Part shown: positions 1-11,027 of the stretch, one piece after another
Layout: each line of letters opens with the position of its first letter
Numbering within the stretch: position 1 is the stretch's first letter
NCBI GenBank assembly: GCA_000320605.2
Contig: KB445800.1
Span: forward strand, 451,157 to 515,156
Length of the DNA: 64,000 bases
Reading direction: 5' to 3'
Origin: Gelatoporia subvermispora B
Lineage: Eukaryota > Basidiomycota > Agaricomycetes > Polyporales > Gelatoporiaceae
Notes under the pieces: model-generated
Seen by the model: only the letters and a program-made list of their open reading frames with translations
What the model was told of the DNA's origin: nothing
The model's database searches: none
Position numbers and translations under genes: made by a program

Positions 1-1957
1 AACGATGCGGTACGCATGTCCTCCCTTGTATTTGATGTCCGCTGACTGCTGATTTATTTTTCAGCTGAGTGGCGAAGTACGTCTCAGAAAACGGTAGGAG
101 GATATGGATGACTTACAAATGCAATAGACATCGGGCACGTTTAAATCAACGTCTAGCATTGATGCCGCGACAGGAAATCGCAGTGATTCAGCAACCGTAT
201 GGAATCTGAGAGTGTCGCTGAATTGATCTACTAATGCAACACACGTATAGTCGTACCTACGCCCAGTCATAGATCGCCCCAATCTGAAGGTCCTGACGGG
301 GGCAACTGCAACAAGGGTACTCCTGTCAAGGTCGGGAGAGAAGGCCACCGCACAAGGTGTGGAGTTCGACCACGGGGGCGTGGCATGTAACGTACACGCC
401 GACAAAGAGGTTATTTTATGCGCTAGGTGTGATATACTGTATGTCTCGTTCTGTTATACCTACTCATGTGCACATCTTCAGCGGAATCAAGTCTCCACAA
501 CTACTCGAACTCAGTGGGATTGGAAATCCAAGCATCTTGCAGCTGCACGGAATCCCAGTCCAGGTGGATCTGCCTAGCGTGGGAGAGAACGTCCAAGACC
601 ACATATGCTTTACTGGCTTGCAATATGGTGCGCTTAGGAGCATTTGACCTGCTATTGTAGCTGATTGATCTCATCAACAGAGTTGCGTGATGATCCGGAT
701 ATCCTCACGGGCGATATGCTCTTGAAGGATCCGGAGCTCCGAGGAAAGTTTCGCGAGATGCAGTAAGAAGGTCTCTTTGTCGATCCTTCTGCATCTGATT
801 GGCGACGTCAGCCCGGGATACGAGGGATTTTTGGCCCTTGCTACTACTGGTCTCTCATTTCTTCCCTCGAATGTATTCTCCGACAGAATGGCGTCTCTTG
901 CCGAGGAACAACAGCGAAAACTCACGAGGGACGCTAGCACGTACCCCCCTGGCCTTAAGGAGCAATACGAGAAGCAAATTCAGCTGCTGAATGATCCTAA
1001 AGTCCCCAACTTAGAGATCCTCGTCTACCCATTCATAGTCCCTGGACATACTATAGGTTGGGATTACGTATATCTACTCACTTGATATCCGATATTAATC
1101 TGAACGCGATTTCAGCCGAAAAACCGCGAGTCTGGATACTGCCCATTCTCTCACATCCCTTCTCTCGCGGGAGTATCGTACGCAGGCATTCACATATTAG
1201 CAGAGATAACCCAATTCACAACCCCTCTAGCACATCGCGTCTCCTGACCCAACACAACAGCCCGCCAGTGACCCGCGTTACTTCGAAGAGGACATTGATT
1301 TCGAGATCTTGTTTGACGGAACGCAATTCGCACGCAAGGTTGCGGAGACGGAACCATTCAAAGGCTTGACGGCCAGAGAGGTACAGCCGGGTCCGGACGT
1401 CACTAACGACGACGAGCTCCGCGGTACGTTCATGGACGCTCGCACTGAGTGTCAAGCGTACTCACCTCCGAAACAGATTATATCAAGAAACACCTCTCAA
1501 CTATCTGGCGTCAGTTTTGTTGTACCGATTTCGTCACAAGTGACTCATTCTATCCACACAGATGCGTGCGGAAGTTGTTCGATGTTGCCGCGAGACAAGG
1601 GTGGCGTGGTCGATACAAGCCTCAAAGTGGGAATTGGAATTATACCTTCTTCAGCTGAGCGCTGTGATAATTACAGTTACACAGGTGTACGGGACGAATA
1701 ACCTACGTGTGGTTGACCTTTCGGTACTACCCCTCATGGTTGCCGTACATACGCAAGGTAGGTCATTCCAGTCAGCATCTTAATCCCACGAAGTCTGACG
1801 ACGTATCACAGTAATTGTATATGGTATCGCGGAGCAAGGTATGCTGGTCTCACAGTGTTATGACTAACTCAGAGCACCTCTGATTCCGCGAACAGCTGCG
1901 GATATCATCAAGACAGAGCACAATATGACATCGGCTCCTGCAAAACCCTTTACATAA
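1..1957 (+). CDS. GMC oxidoreductase (aryl-alcohol/glucose oxidase-like), 3' part
   Basis: C-terminal two thirds or so of an FAD-dependent GMC oxidoreductase; the 5' end lies outside the window. Conceptual splicing gives exons near 157-196, 251-426, 482-627, 681-762, 812-1056, 1116 to about 1177, 1261-1423, 1477-1509, 1562-1626, 1685-1757, 1812-1838 and 1896-1957, with GT-AG introns of about 50-60 nt. Family landmarks seen are the stretch RPNLKVLTGA, the GMC signature SPQLLELSGIGNPSIL, the VGENVQDH motif, the catalytic-His segment TIWHACGSCSM, and the second active-site His in VLPLMVAVHTQ. Both catalytic histidines are present. The only doubtful stretch is 1178-1260: the family segment HISRDNPIHNP can be read there, but it does not join cleanly to the next exon, so this may be an 83-nt intron or a small lesion. 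The family oxidises alcohols or sugars with O2, usually secreted, in lignocellulose decay. The exact substrate cannot be told. Confidence 0.85.
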
Positions 1958-2524
1958 GGCTGTTATCCCATTTTGTACGAATGTAGTAAATTGACTTGAG
2001 AGATGCCTTTGTGTGTGAAGTACGGTACAATGTAAGGTAGCTAGTTGTTCACTCTATATGCCCTTGACCATCGTGGCACTTCCGAATCAATAAGATCGAT
2101 CCCGGAACATCATTTACATCTATCTGAAAGCAGAAAAGACGACGCCCAGTTACTTCCCGTGACTTGGCTTCGATGCTTTCGTCAACCTCCTCATTATCGT
2201 TCAAAGGGCCTAGTATACAGCGTCCGAGTTTGATCTGGGGTCCTGTATCCCTGGGCCAGGCTCACTGAACTCTACTGTTCGATGATTCCGAAATCTTGCG
2301 GATCTTCTACGGCTTTTAAGACTCGAAGTGCATAGCCCGCATATCCATGAGTGGGAAGTGGAGCGATGTAAGAGTGAGTCGGTGTTCCAGACGATCTATC
2401 CGCCAATCGCCTTGACAGCGGTAGACGCACACCATCGAACACGGCGAGAATTAACGCTATGCAATCAAATGTTCCACTAGTCATAATTTACGCGAATCAT
2501 GTCAAATTAAACCGGGTCTACATG
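1958..2524. other. intergenic, nothing recognised
   Basis: Space between the converging GMC oxidoreductase and deaminase-like genes. Only short open frames without family resemblance are present. It must contain both 3' ends and terminators, but no signal stands out. Confidence 0.5.
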
Positions 2525-4077
2525 TCAGAAGCTAAGGACAGAATCGACGTAGCGACCCCAAGCATCTGGCGCATACTGCAGCTCGGGACACTTGTCGAAC
2601 TGGTCATCACTATACTCCCTGACCCGAATGCTATCGACTTCATACAATAGCGGGTCGAGGCGCAATGCGATGCGTTGACCCAACTCGCGTGCAAGGAACT
2701 TTACTGTCCGGTCGCCCGCTTCATTTGGCGGTGGGACCCAGTCGTCCTTGACTTTCCTACTGACTTCCGAAACCTTCCACTTGGTGGTAAACCTGAAATC
2801 CTTCAGCAACGGTCTAGAGCTATTGATGCATTTCTCGCATGCCCAACAGACTGGCTTGCTGACCCCTATGCAGCTACCCAGTACGCTGATACCTTCCTTC
2901 GTGAAGTAGGCGATCAGCTGCATTTCTGGATGTAACTTCGGGACCACGAGATCGCCCGCGTTCCATGCGCCTGTGACACGCACGTTACTCTGAAGAAGGG
3001 CTCTGATGCCAGGACGATATCTATCCCGAAGTGCGCATGACTCGATGAAGGAGTTGAGATGCGTAGCCGGAGTAATCGGAAGGGGGAGGGGCTCGCACGA
3101 CAGAGGGAGGTATGGCGCCGCATCCTTGACCCATGCGACCACGATTCCACCGTCGCCACGAAGAAAGTCGCTGACACCATCTTCGCCGAGCGTTTGGCGA
3201 AACGCTGGCATGCCATCCTTGACGAATTGATAAGCGCCATATGAGTAGGAGTAGAGACTCCATAATTTGAGATACAACGAGTATATGAACAACCATTGCT
3301 CGGGGAAGAGACCCATTGCTATCTTGCCTACGTCGCGGAAGACGTCGGAAGTGAGGATGATGGCCAAGAGTCGCCACACTTTGTTGAGAACAGTGAGCCA
3401 CCGGTCATCGCCTGTCTCAGAGGCCATGAGCTGGGTCACCTCCTGCGTGGTCGCCAGAAGTGAAGAGAAAGCTTTGCTGAGGGCTGCGACTCCATGGTGC
3501 TCATCTCCGTAGAACTCCTGCGAGAGCTCGAGGCACCCCATTGAGTTCTCCCTCCTTCCAAGGGATTCCCACGTCGATAACGCCTGCTCAAATGAATCGT
3601 AGATTCCAAGGTCAGATATAGAGGAAGGCCAGTATGTCGTGATGTCCAGGAATCTCTCCAGTCGTCGGCGAACCCTTGGAGTCGACTTCCGTAAGATCAG
3701 CCGCCGCAGTAGCTGAACCTGAGTGGTGTCGGTGAGCTTCTCTGAGAACAATGTTCGCAACTGGGACAACAATTGTTCTCCAGAGGCGCGATCCTCCGCG
3801 GTTGGAATACCGGTAACGGCAACGTGAAGGGTGATCAATCCTGGTTCGCACTGCACCGAGACACCAGCGGCATCGCCGTGTTGGTTTCGTGCAAAATACA
3901 AGGCAAACCAGTCGACCATCGTAGAGATCTTGTTGAATTTGCGGCGACGCGACAGTTTGTTTGATCCGCCGAGACGCGAGAGAAGGCGCACATTGCCGTA
4001 CACGACGGCCTGTGAATGGATCTGAACACACATCAGTATAAATTAGCGTGACTAAGGGGGTCGATGCTCACATCCAT
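2525..4077 (-). CDS. OTT_1508-type deaminase-like protein, copy 1 (intact)
   Basis: About 500-aa protein: a first exon of only ATG-GAT (4072-4077), an intron at 4022-4071, then one long exon. The C-terminal third holds a cytidine-deaminase-fold signature: HPE (about residues 366-368) in KLHPEMQLIAYF, and IGVSKPVCWACEKC with CxxC at about residues 394-397. This matches the fungal OTT_1508-like deaminase pattern of H-x-E followed by IGxSK-x2-C-x2-C. In the deaminase fold His and the two Cys bind zinc and Glu is the proton shuttle. The N-terminal part (DWFALYFARN, VQCEPGLITLHVAV) is conserved among the copies here and is of unknown function. An in-frame TGA lies just upstream of the ATG, which supports this start. 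Three paralogues lie at 5106, 11028 and 19002. Substrate unknown; a nucleic acid or nucleotide is the usual guess for this fold. Confidence 0.7.
4022..4071 (-). other. conserved first intron of the deaminase family
   Basis: Begins GTGAGC directly after ATGGAT and ends TGTTCAG. The same exon/intron junction (ATGGAT followed by GTGAG) recurs at 12642-12647 (minus) and 19002-19007 (plus), so it is ancestral to three of the four paralogues. Confidence 0.65.
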
Positions 4078-5105
4078 TTGCACTGCTTCTCAAAAAGTCG
4101 CTCTATATGATGCGCACTAAGCAGTGAATGCGGTGGGATACCCGGGTAGACGTATGTCTTTTAGCTATCTGTGATCTCTCTCAGCTGAGCCGTGTAACTG
4201 TGGTTCGGGGGTAACTGACTGATATGCTTGCGTATTTGAAGAACGAGAGCAAGTAGAACTGGAAGTTTTGAGTGCTTGTCCTTGCGGCGCAAGGGCCAAG
4301 GTTGGAGACATCTAAATCTGAACGTTAACCAAAGTGTTGTCAACAATATGTCACCGGATGGGTCAGGAAATCCGGCCCGGTATCACCATAAGTTGCATGT
4401 GACTGATGGGATCGTGGCCGTTCTAAAATTAGCGCGCCACCCACGGCATCATGACAAAAGCAAGTGTGTACTACACCCGAGCACAGCCTGAGCAGTGTTC
4501 GCAAGACTCTTCCCATTCAATCAGCACTTGCTCAGTATCACTTGTCTGGGAACGTTGTGACTCAACCGACGGATTTAGGACCTGTATCCAACAAATAGCA
4601 AGATATTTCGCGCGCGGTTGGGGATTGGACAATGAACAGCTGAGCAGTCCCGACAATCACTGTGCTTTTCTCCAAAATTTCTCCGAAGGCGGGAGACTAT
4701 TCAGTACCAGAGACAATGACGTTGCCCTGGAAACTAGAGTTGTCGAGCGTTCAGACAACGCGCACCATTCTAACACTGGTATCTCGGTCTCCTCACGGTT
4801 ACTCGTAAGCTTGGGGCTCGTCACAAGTAATTGAATCCCATGCGGCGTGCCAGAATAGATTCCGCATGCTGCTTCTGGACCGTGAGATAGTCTAATAAGG
4901 GGATCATTGTCCGAATGCTAACTCCGCAGAGCGCCCTTGCTGCTGCTGAGGCTTCACGTTAAAAAGCCGAACAGCCTCTCAAGGAAGCAGTGCCCCTCCA
5001 CAATCGACCAAGTGCACATCACTTGCAGCTCCACTACAACCATCTCAAAAGCATCAAGAAAACCGTGATGACCCACACTGGTATGTGGCTCTTAACTGAC
5101 ATAAC
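4078..5105. other. divergent intergenic region, nothing recognised
   Basis: About 1 kb between two divergently transcribed deaminase-like genes. It should hold both promoters. No convincing coding frame, repeat or regulatory motif was identified by eye. Confidence 0.4.
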
Positions 5106-6593
5106 ATGATGAAAGTTGCGATGATAGTTGTTGTAGATATGAGTCATACGCAAAAGGAAGTCACTCAGCTCTTAGGGACCTTGTCGGCTCTTCAGGACCG
5201 TACTTGGCGGCGAGAGCAGGACCCTGATCCCACTTGGACGGCGCCCCTTCCCTTCCTGGACTGGTTTGCCACCCTATTCGTGAAGAAAGATAAGGAGGAT
5301 GTCGTCGCTGCTTCCATGAAGCTAAACAAGGACTCTGTGACGTTATATCTCGCCAATAATCAAACTATCGCTCGGATTGGCATAAGAGATGAACTAATAC
5401 GGGTGTTCGAAGCCGCACTCTCCGCCACCGATCATCAGCAGATATTCTCAGCGTTCATCAACTTTATCGTCGATAATTGCATTTCCAGGATCTGTAGGAA
5501 GATCGACAAGGTCCTGGAGCTACGACCGTCGCCGACCGATCCGCAGTTCACTTCTTTCGGCGTGTCTATAACTGTCGCACTAAACACATGGCTCAAAATG
5601 CCTATGGAGGAGGCTTCACGAGATGCAGATTCGCGTTCATATGGGAAACGGAGGCGCGATGAGTCTGCAAATGTGGTCCCGCTAGTACAGCAGCTCATCA
5701 ACTGGCTAGAAACCGAGCGTCCCCCTTTGAAACTTTCGTCAACTTCCAATAAGCGAGTCGCCATGGAACGCTTGTGGGAGATTCTACGAGTTCTTCTGCC
5801 CTCCGAATTCATCAGCGAACAGCGAGGCGAGGGTGACCAATTTGGGAGGTTCATCTCGATGACTGGCCGACGTCTTCGGCAGGTCTATCGATACTACCAT
5901 GGAATCTCCATCTTCATAAAAGTTTGGCTTCCCGAGCTGCGTAAGCTTGCCACCCCTGTTCCAAACATTCTCTGGATCCAGGAGGTTTCGGACCGCGAGA
6001 TGCCAACAGAGTTCCATAACGTGGATTTCAATCAACTTGACGGTGACCCCAGTCCATTCATCGAGTCGCTTGTCCGAGCCAAGTTCGATCACTATGATGA
6101 TGACACGGCGCACGTCCTCATCGAGACTCTCCACCAAACGCGAAAGAAGTTATCTGAACCTTGGCCGAAGGGCGGCAAAATCCGGCTTCGACTGCACTGT
6201 GAGATACAACTGGTCACTTTCCATATCGAACAGGATATCGATATCTACCGAGGAGCCATTGGTGGCAGCAAGCTGTGCTGTCAGGCTTGTGACATATGGC
6301 TACAGGTTCTCAAAGAGTCGCGCCCTGATCTTGGACTGGACTGGACCGGAACGTCTTCTAGGGCTTATGGTGGATGGGCGGTGCCGAACCATAACGCCAC
6401 GACCGTTTTCCTGCAGAGACTCCATGTAGCAATGGACGAAGCACTCGAGCGCATGACTGACCCAGACTACTTGGAGCACAACCTGAGCTTTGGGACTGAT
6501 AGCAGTAACGGCCCTGAGTTGCCGTTGAACAAGGAACGGGAAGAGGAAGTAGAGGAAGATACACACAATATATTGGCTGGTCTCCACAGGTGA
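5106..6593 (+). CDS. OTT_1508-type deaminase-like protein, copy 2 (divergent, intact)
   Basis: Single open frame of 495 aa, distantly related to copies 1, 3 and 4. It keeps the LDWFATLF segment near residue 51 (DWFALYF in copy 1) and the C-terminal deaminase signature: HCE at residues 364-366 (copy 1 has HPE) and IGGSKLCCQACDIW with CxxC at 392-395. The signature follows the usual fungal OTT_1508 form even more closely than the other copies. The acidic tail EREEEVEEDTHN is not shared. The start is uncertain: Met-1 gives a hydrophobic stretch (MMKVAMIVVVDMSHTQ), whereas the paralogues begin Met-Asp-(His/Ile)-Ser. Met-12 (MSHTQ), possibly after a short intron, aligns better with copy 4. No stop codon or frameshift is seen. 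Confidence 0.65.
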   Translation: MMKVAMIVVVDMSHTQKEVTQLLGTLSALQDRTWRREQDPDPTWTAPLPFLDWFATLFVKKDKEDVVAASMKLNKDSVTLYLANNQTIARIGIRDELIRVFEAALSATDHQQIFSAFINFIVDNCISRICRKIDKVLELRPSPTDPQFTSFGVSITVALNTWLKMPMEEASRDADSRSYGKRRRDESANVVPLVQQLINWLETERPPLKLSSTSNKRVAMERLWEILRVLLPSEFISEQRGEGDQFGRFISMTGRRLRQVYRYYHGISIFIKVWLPELRKLATPVPNILWIQEVSDREMPTEFHNVDFNQLDGDPSPFIESLVRAKFDHYDDDTAHVLIETLHQTRKKLSEPWPKGGKIRLRLHCEIQLVTFHIEQDIDIYRGAIGGSKLCCQACDIWLQVLKESRPDLGLDWTGTSSRAYGGWAVPNHNATTVFLQRLHVAMDEALERMTDPDYLEHNLSFGTDSSNGPELPLNKEREEEVEEDTHNILAGLHR

Positions 6594-7294
6594 TGGTAAG
6601 AATTGATGTAGCCCAGAGTATCGAGAGCTGTTTCGGTGAATCTTGATAGTACGACATCGAGTCCCGGCTCTGAGGGTTCCGAGGTCCGCATCGAGAGCCA
6701 CAATCCCTGTATCCTCGATCTGTTCCTGATTCTACTGCGTTGTAACCCTTCGTACTGGCCACTCTGTAGGCGGTCTGATTACGCCATGCAAATATGCAGT
6801 ACCCTTCTCCCTACCGGGCTCATTGCACCCCGTTTACGAGGCAATGAATGTTGTTCGGGGTGTTCTGGTTTAAAGTCGAGAGGGAATGATTAGTCGCACG
6901 AGTACATTGTCTTTCTAAACGACCTAGATGATGCATTCAATCACAATGCGAGTGTCAGATTGTTACCTGCCATCGGCGACTTGGATGCACAGACGGCCTC
7001 CCCATCATCCAATTCTCTTGCGAGCCCTAAATCAAACAAATAAGAACAAAGAAAGGAAGTTGGACTGGTGTCAATTACGTCACGGTAGACGTGGACGTCC
7101 ATATTGTCCTCTCTACGGAGAGGCGGAGATATTCTCGCCCAAGACCGCAGATCTACTATACTATCACACAAGGAGTTATACGCATTGTCTTTGAAGCTTT
7201 GAAGACTAATCATATTATGTGAATAAAGATCATATAAGACTTAGTACAGGGATAATTATTTGGCACAATCCGAGAAAAGAACTACTGCGAAGGT
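6594..7294. other. intergenic, nothing recognised
   Basis: Convergent spacer between deaminase copy 2 and MYND gene 1. The last stretch before 7295 resembles the stretch before 9501 (for example a shared GGCACAATCC/GGCACGATCC and a tract around GAAGCTTT), so the duplicated 3' flank of the MYND pair extends into it. Confidence 0.45.
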
Positions 7295-8298
7295 TCAAGG
7301 CGCGTCTTCAATGTACGCTCGACCACATATCCGTTCCACCTTAGCGATGAGATCTTGCTCCCATGTCTGCCGCCGGGGGCTGCTACTTGTGCTTTCGGTC
7401 GAGGAGGTGGGCACGCCGATAACAGAGTTCATAGGCACCTTTCCTGCGAGCACATCGACCGTTGGGACTGCACAGAGCGGGACTTGTGTGCATTCCAGTA
7501 GCCTTACTGTCTCGTAGACGCCGCGTAGCAGATAGGTGCCTACGAACTTGCCTTCGTCCGGTCGGTTTCTTTGTTCATGGTAGACGAGTGTGGGCCCGAC
7601 CTTGGCGAAGAACTCTTCAATATCGAACTCAGGTCCGAGAAAGGAGGGGATCTCGGCAAGTGTCATACTCCGAACAGACTTGATGCGGAACCGGGTCCAA
7701 GGTCGAGAGGAAAGTGACGGATTGACAACGCGCTCTGCATCGATGCCTAGAATGGTGCACTTCTTGATACGACTCTCCAGGGTCCCCATACCTCGACAAT
7801 ACGCCTCGCAAAAAAGTGGTAGAACTTCTGTGCGAACAGTCCAAACTCTTCGGAGACTTCCGTTGGAAGAGGATACCGAGCTGTGTTGCGACCACGTGCA
7901 AACATCCGTTGGAGTTTCCTCGGCGCCTCCGCCAGCGACTTTGAATCGAGCTCCGTAAGCATCTCATTTGATGTTATGATAGAGTTGCAGAAGAGCTTGT
8001 GAACCGGCCAAGATTCCCTTTGGCACTCACGACTCTGCATCTTCCGCTGAATTTCAAGACTGTAGAGAGAGCTGATGCTGAACTCACACAATAATACTCC
8101 AGTTTGCATCTTGTACAAATTCGGAGCTTGACAGCACTGTTCTCCGCGCTGGGCGTTTGGTGACCTGTCATTCCGGACGACCGAATGAGTAACATTGTCT
8201 GCAGTCCCGTCCATATAGTAGGGAAACTTACAATTTGAGCACTTTCGCCGCAAAGCTAAGCGGTGGCGCTCAGGCGCAGCCGGAGACGTCTCAGTCAT
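7295..8298 (-). pseudogene. MYND zinc-finger protein, copy 1 (probable frameshift)
   Basis: Three N-terminal exons (8232-8298, 8088-8164, then from 8034 down) splice to a full MYND finger: CSNC, CTRCKLEYYC, SREC and HKLFC. Introns 8165-8231 and 8035-8087 have good GT-AG ends. MYND fingers mediate protein-protein contacts; the downstream domain is unrecognised. The C-terminal part (7295-7789; LGIDAER, SRPWTRFRI, YLLRGV, TWEQDLIAKVERICGRAYIE) is closely similar to MYND copy 2 but in another frame. Aligning the copies puts a net loss of 1 nt at the run of six A (T on the coding strand) at 7810-7815, between FYHFF and EAYCR. Either this copy is broken or the homopolymer is miscalled; no intron explains it. 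Fungal-specific, function unknown. Confidence 0.65.
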
Positions 8299-9500
8299 GC
8301 CTAGATACCTTGAAGGTAAGGATGATCTGACCCGCGAATGTTTGCTGAGCGAGATCGCAACCGAGAGAGGTTTCAGACGAGTCCCTGCGGGGACTTCGAT
8401 TGTTTGTTGTGAAGAAGCGTCTTTTTTGTATTACTTAGTCCGTGTAATATATTGACACCATGCAATCCGCCGGAGGGAAGACCCAAGAGGAGGGAATACA
8501 AATTGCACACCAGAGACTCGGCGATGGGACAATACCGACCTCCTTTGTAAGAATAATTACATAAGGATATCCCACGTTTCTTTACCTAAAACGGAAGAGA
8601 TACATGTTGTGCCTGACGATCTTTTGGATTTATCTGGCCTTCTGAGAAACCATGCTGCTGAATAGGTAACCAGTAAATCTCCCATATGCCGCCGAACGCT
8701 CCGCACCTTCAGGGAATCCGTATTTGAACGACCGAGTATACGTACAAGGATTCTACAATATTCCATAAGCTTGCCAGCTTCTGAGTCTGCGCCACTTCTG
8801 CTTCGCTGTACTGCTTGTCTTTGCTTAAGTGGCAATTATCCCACCCGGGTCCATCCTCATGTGCCTGGCGGAGAATACTTGATCACATCCACGGTTGGAG
8901 ATCTTCCTCTACGCCGCATGCTTCACATGAACCATCCATATGTCAGCAGGGACGATATAGGAGAGGTCTTTGTCGTGGAGTTTGTCACGTCATTAACCAT
9001 TCCGAGACGCATGCTCAAGCAATATATTCAGCGCGTCCTCTATGCGAAGATCGAAAAGCTCTTTCGCCCTTGTGACTGGTGAATCTGGTCGGAATCCGAG
9101 GTGAATTTGCGTCCGACATCACGCGTATGCATCCTGGTGGGCGCTTCTCAAGGACAAAATCAATACAAATAAGGGGATTGAACGGCAGCGGGCCCTCGGC
9201 CCTTTGCGCGCAGTCTTGCTCGAGGAACTACTATCACATACAAACACCCTACAAAATGTGCATGTCTGATGCTCTGTGCATTATATTTATGTCCGGTCGC
9301 GCTCGAAGAAGGCATAGAAGACAGGTCAAGACGTGGATGTGCCAGTCGCGGACGCTGACATCGTCCCCTCCATGCAATCACACAGAGGACCATACATATA
9401 GGGCAGTCGCATTCACTTGTAAGCAGGTCATATCATGTATTGAAGCTTTTATAATTACATAAAATACAGGGACATCATTTGGCACGATCCAAGAAGAAAA
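8299..9500. other. intergenic with a possible relic of a deaminase 3' end
   Basis: No intact gene recognised. Around 8999-9030 the sequence closely resembles 11069-11099, the end of deaminase copy 3. Read on the minus strand it gives LLEHASRN against LLEHGSRN in copy 3. This may be the remnant of a fifth copy. The rest, including the open frames at 8557-8835 and 8771-9082, shows no family resemblance. Confidence 0.35.
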
Positions 9501-10531
9501 TTATTGCGAGAGCGTTTCTTCGATATACGCTCGACCACACAGACGTTCCACCTTGGCGATCAGGTCTTGCTCCCATGTCTGTCTCCTGAGGCTTGTACTC
9601 GTGCTTTCGGTCGAGGGATCCGGCGCGCCGATAACGGAGCTCATGGGCACCTTTCCTGCTAGCACATCGGCCGTAGGGACTGAATAGATCGGGAACTGTG
9701 TGCACCCACACACCGGCACAATACCGCTAAGCGTTTTGAAGACGCCGCGCAGCAAATAGATGCCAATGAACTCGTCTTCGTCCGGCCGGTTTTTTTGCTC
9801 GAAGTAGTCAAACGTGGGAGCGATTTTGGCCAAGAGTTCCTGAGCGTTGAAGTCGGGGCCAAGAAACGAGGGGACTTCCGTCGGTGTCATACACCGAGCA
9901 GAGTTGATGCGAAACCGGGTCCAAGGTCGAGAAGAAAGCGACGGACTGGGGATACGTTCCGCATCGATACCCAGAATGAAGCGCCCTTTGCCTCGGCTCT
10001 CCGGAGTCTCGATACTACGACAGTAGGCCTCACGGAATATATTGTAGAACTTCATAGCGAACAGTGCAAACTCTTGGGAGACTTCTTCTGCAAGAGGATA
10101 CCGAGCTGTGTCGCGACCGTGCGCAAGTGCCACCTGAAGTTGCCTCGGGGCCTCCGCCATCGACACTGAGTCAAATTCTCGGAGATTTGCACTTGATGCT
10201 GCGATTTAATTGCACAAGAACTTATGAACCGGCCAACATGCCCTTTGGCACTCACGGCCCTGCGGTCCACTGAGATGAGCAGAATATCGAGGTTGGGCGT
10301 CGAACTCACACAATAATACTCCAGTTTGCATCCTGTACATACGTGGAGTTTAGAAACGCCGTCATCTCCGCCGACAGTTCGGTCACCTATTAATGTGGAC
10401 AATCAAGCAAGCAACATTGCCTTGAGTTTCCTCCGGAGTAACCATACATCAAGTTACTCACAATTCGCGCATTTCCGCTGCGGAAATAAGCGACGGCGTT
10501 CAGATGGGGTCTGGGGCGTCGTCTCAGCCAT
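9501..10531 (-). pseudogene. MYND zinc-finger protein, copy 2 (premature stop)
   Basis: Tandem paralogue of the gene at 7295-8298, same strand. It starts MAETTPQTPSERRR; exon 1 ends at KCAN with the Cys codon split by the intron, exactly as in copy 1. Splicing gives CANC, CTGCKLEYYC, GREC and HKFLC, a complete MYND finger. Directly after that last Cys the frame reads Asn then TAA (10206-10208), where copy 1 has Asn-Ser. The homologous frame then continues to 9501 through SMAEAPRQLQ, the region REAYCRSIETPE that is frameshifted in copy 1, and TWEQDLIAKVERLCGRAYIEE. So each copy is broken at a different place. Unless an unseen intron removes the stop, only a MYND-finger peptide would be made. 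Confidence 0.65.
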
Positions 10532-11027
10532 AGCTAAAGGCCATTAGGAAGCTAATCCGTGACCGTTTGAGCGCTAGGGCTGGGGGTTTGTGGCTGACAG
10601 GGGCTTCAGGCGATGTCTCGGTAGTGGTGACCTCAGGTAAAGGTTCGTTGTAGTAATAAATTCTCCTGTGTCCCGTGCGTATTCTGCAGTCAAGTAACTC
10701 GATGCAAATCTGTGGAAGGAATATGTGAGGGGAAGAAGCGATATGTGCTGCCGAAGACCTGGGATCCAGAAGAGAATCACGAGTATAATACCGGTCTCAC
10801 CTAGCTACCTTTTGGGGTGACTTCCGTGAGGCTCTCCCGCGCGGTCTGAACTGAAATGAAATTGCGGCGAACGCCTTGCATGTGTCCGGTGGTCTCATTT
10901 GTTTGGCTTTTTATGACTATATGTCTGTGAGACCGAGTGGCGGACATATCATATCCTCAGAGACTTTGCATCTGGATGAGGCGGCCGCATAATTAAAGTC
11001 ACGGCAGCGAACCCGCAGTTACATGCA
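10532..11027. other. intergenic, nothing recognised
   Basis: Spacer between the starts of MYND copy 2 and the 3' end of deaminase copy 3. Short open frames only; no motif recognised. Confidence 0.45.

Noticed and set aside
2914..3401. 108- and 126-aa minus-strand frames
   Set aside because: Alternative frames inside the intact deaminase copy 1.
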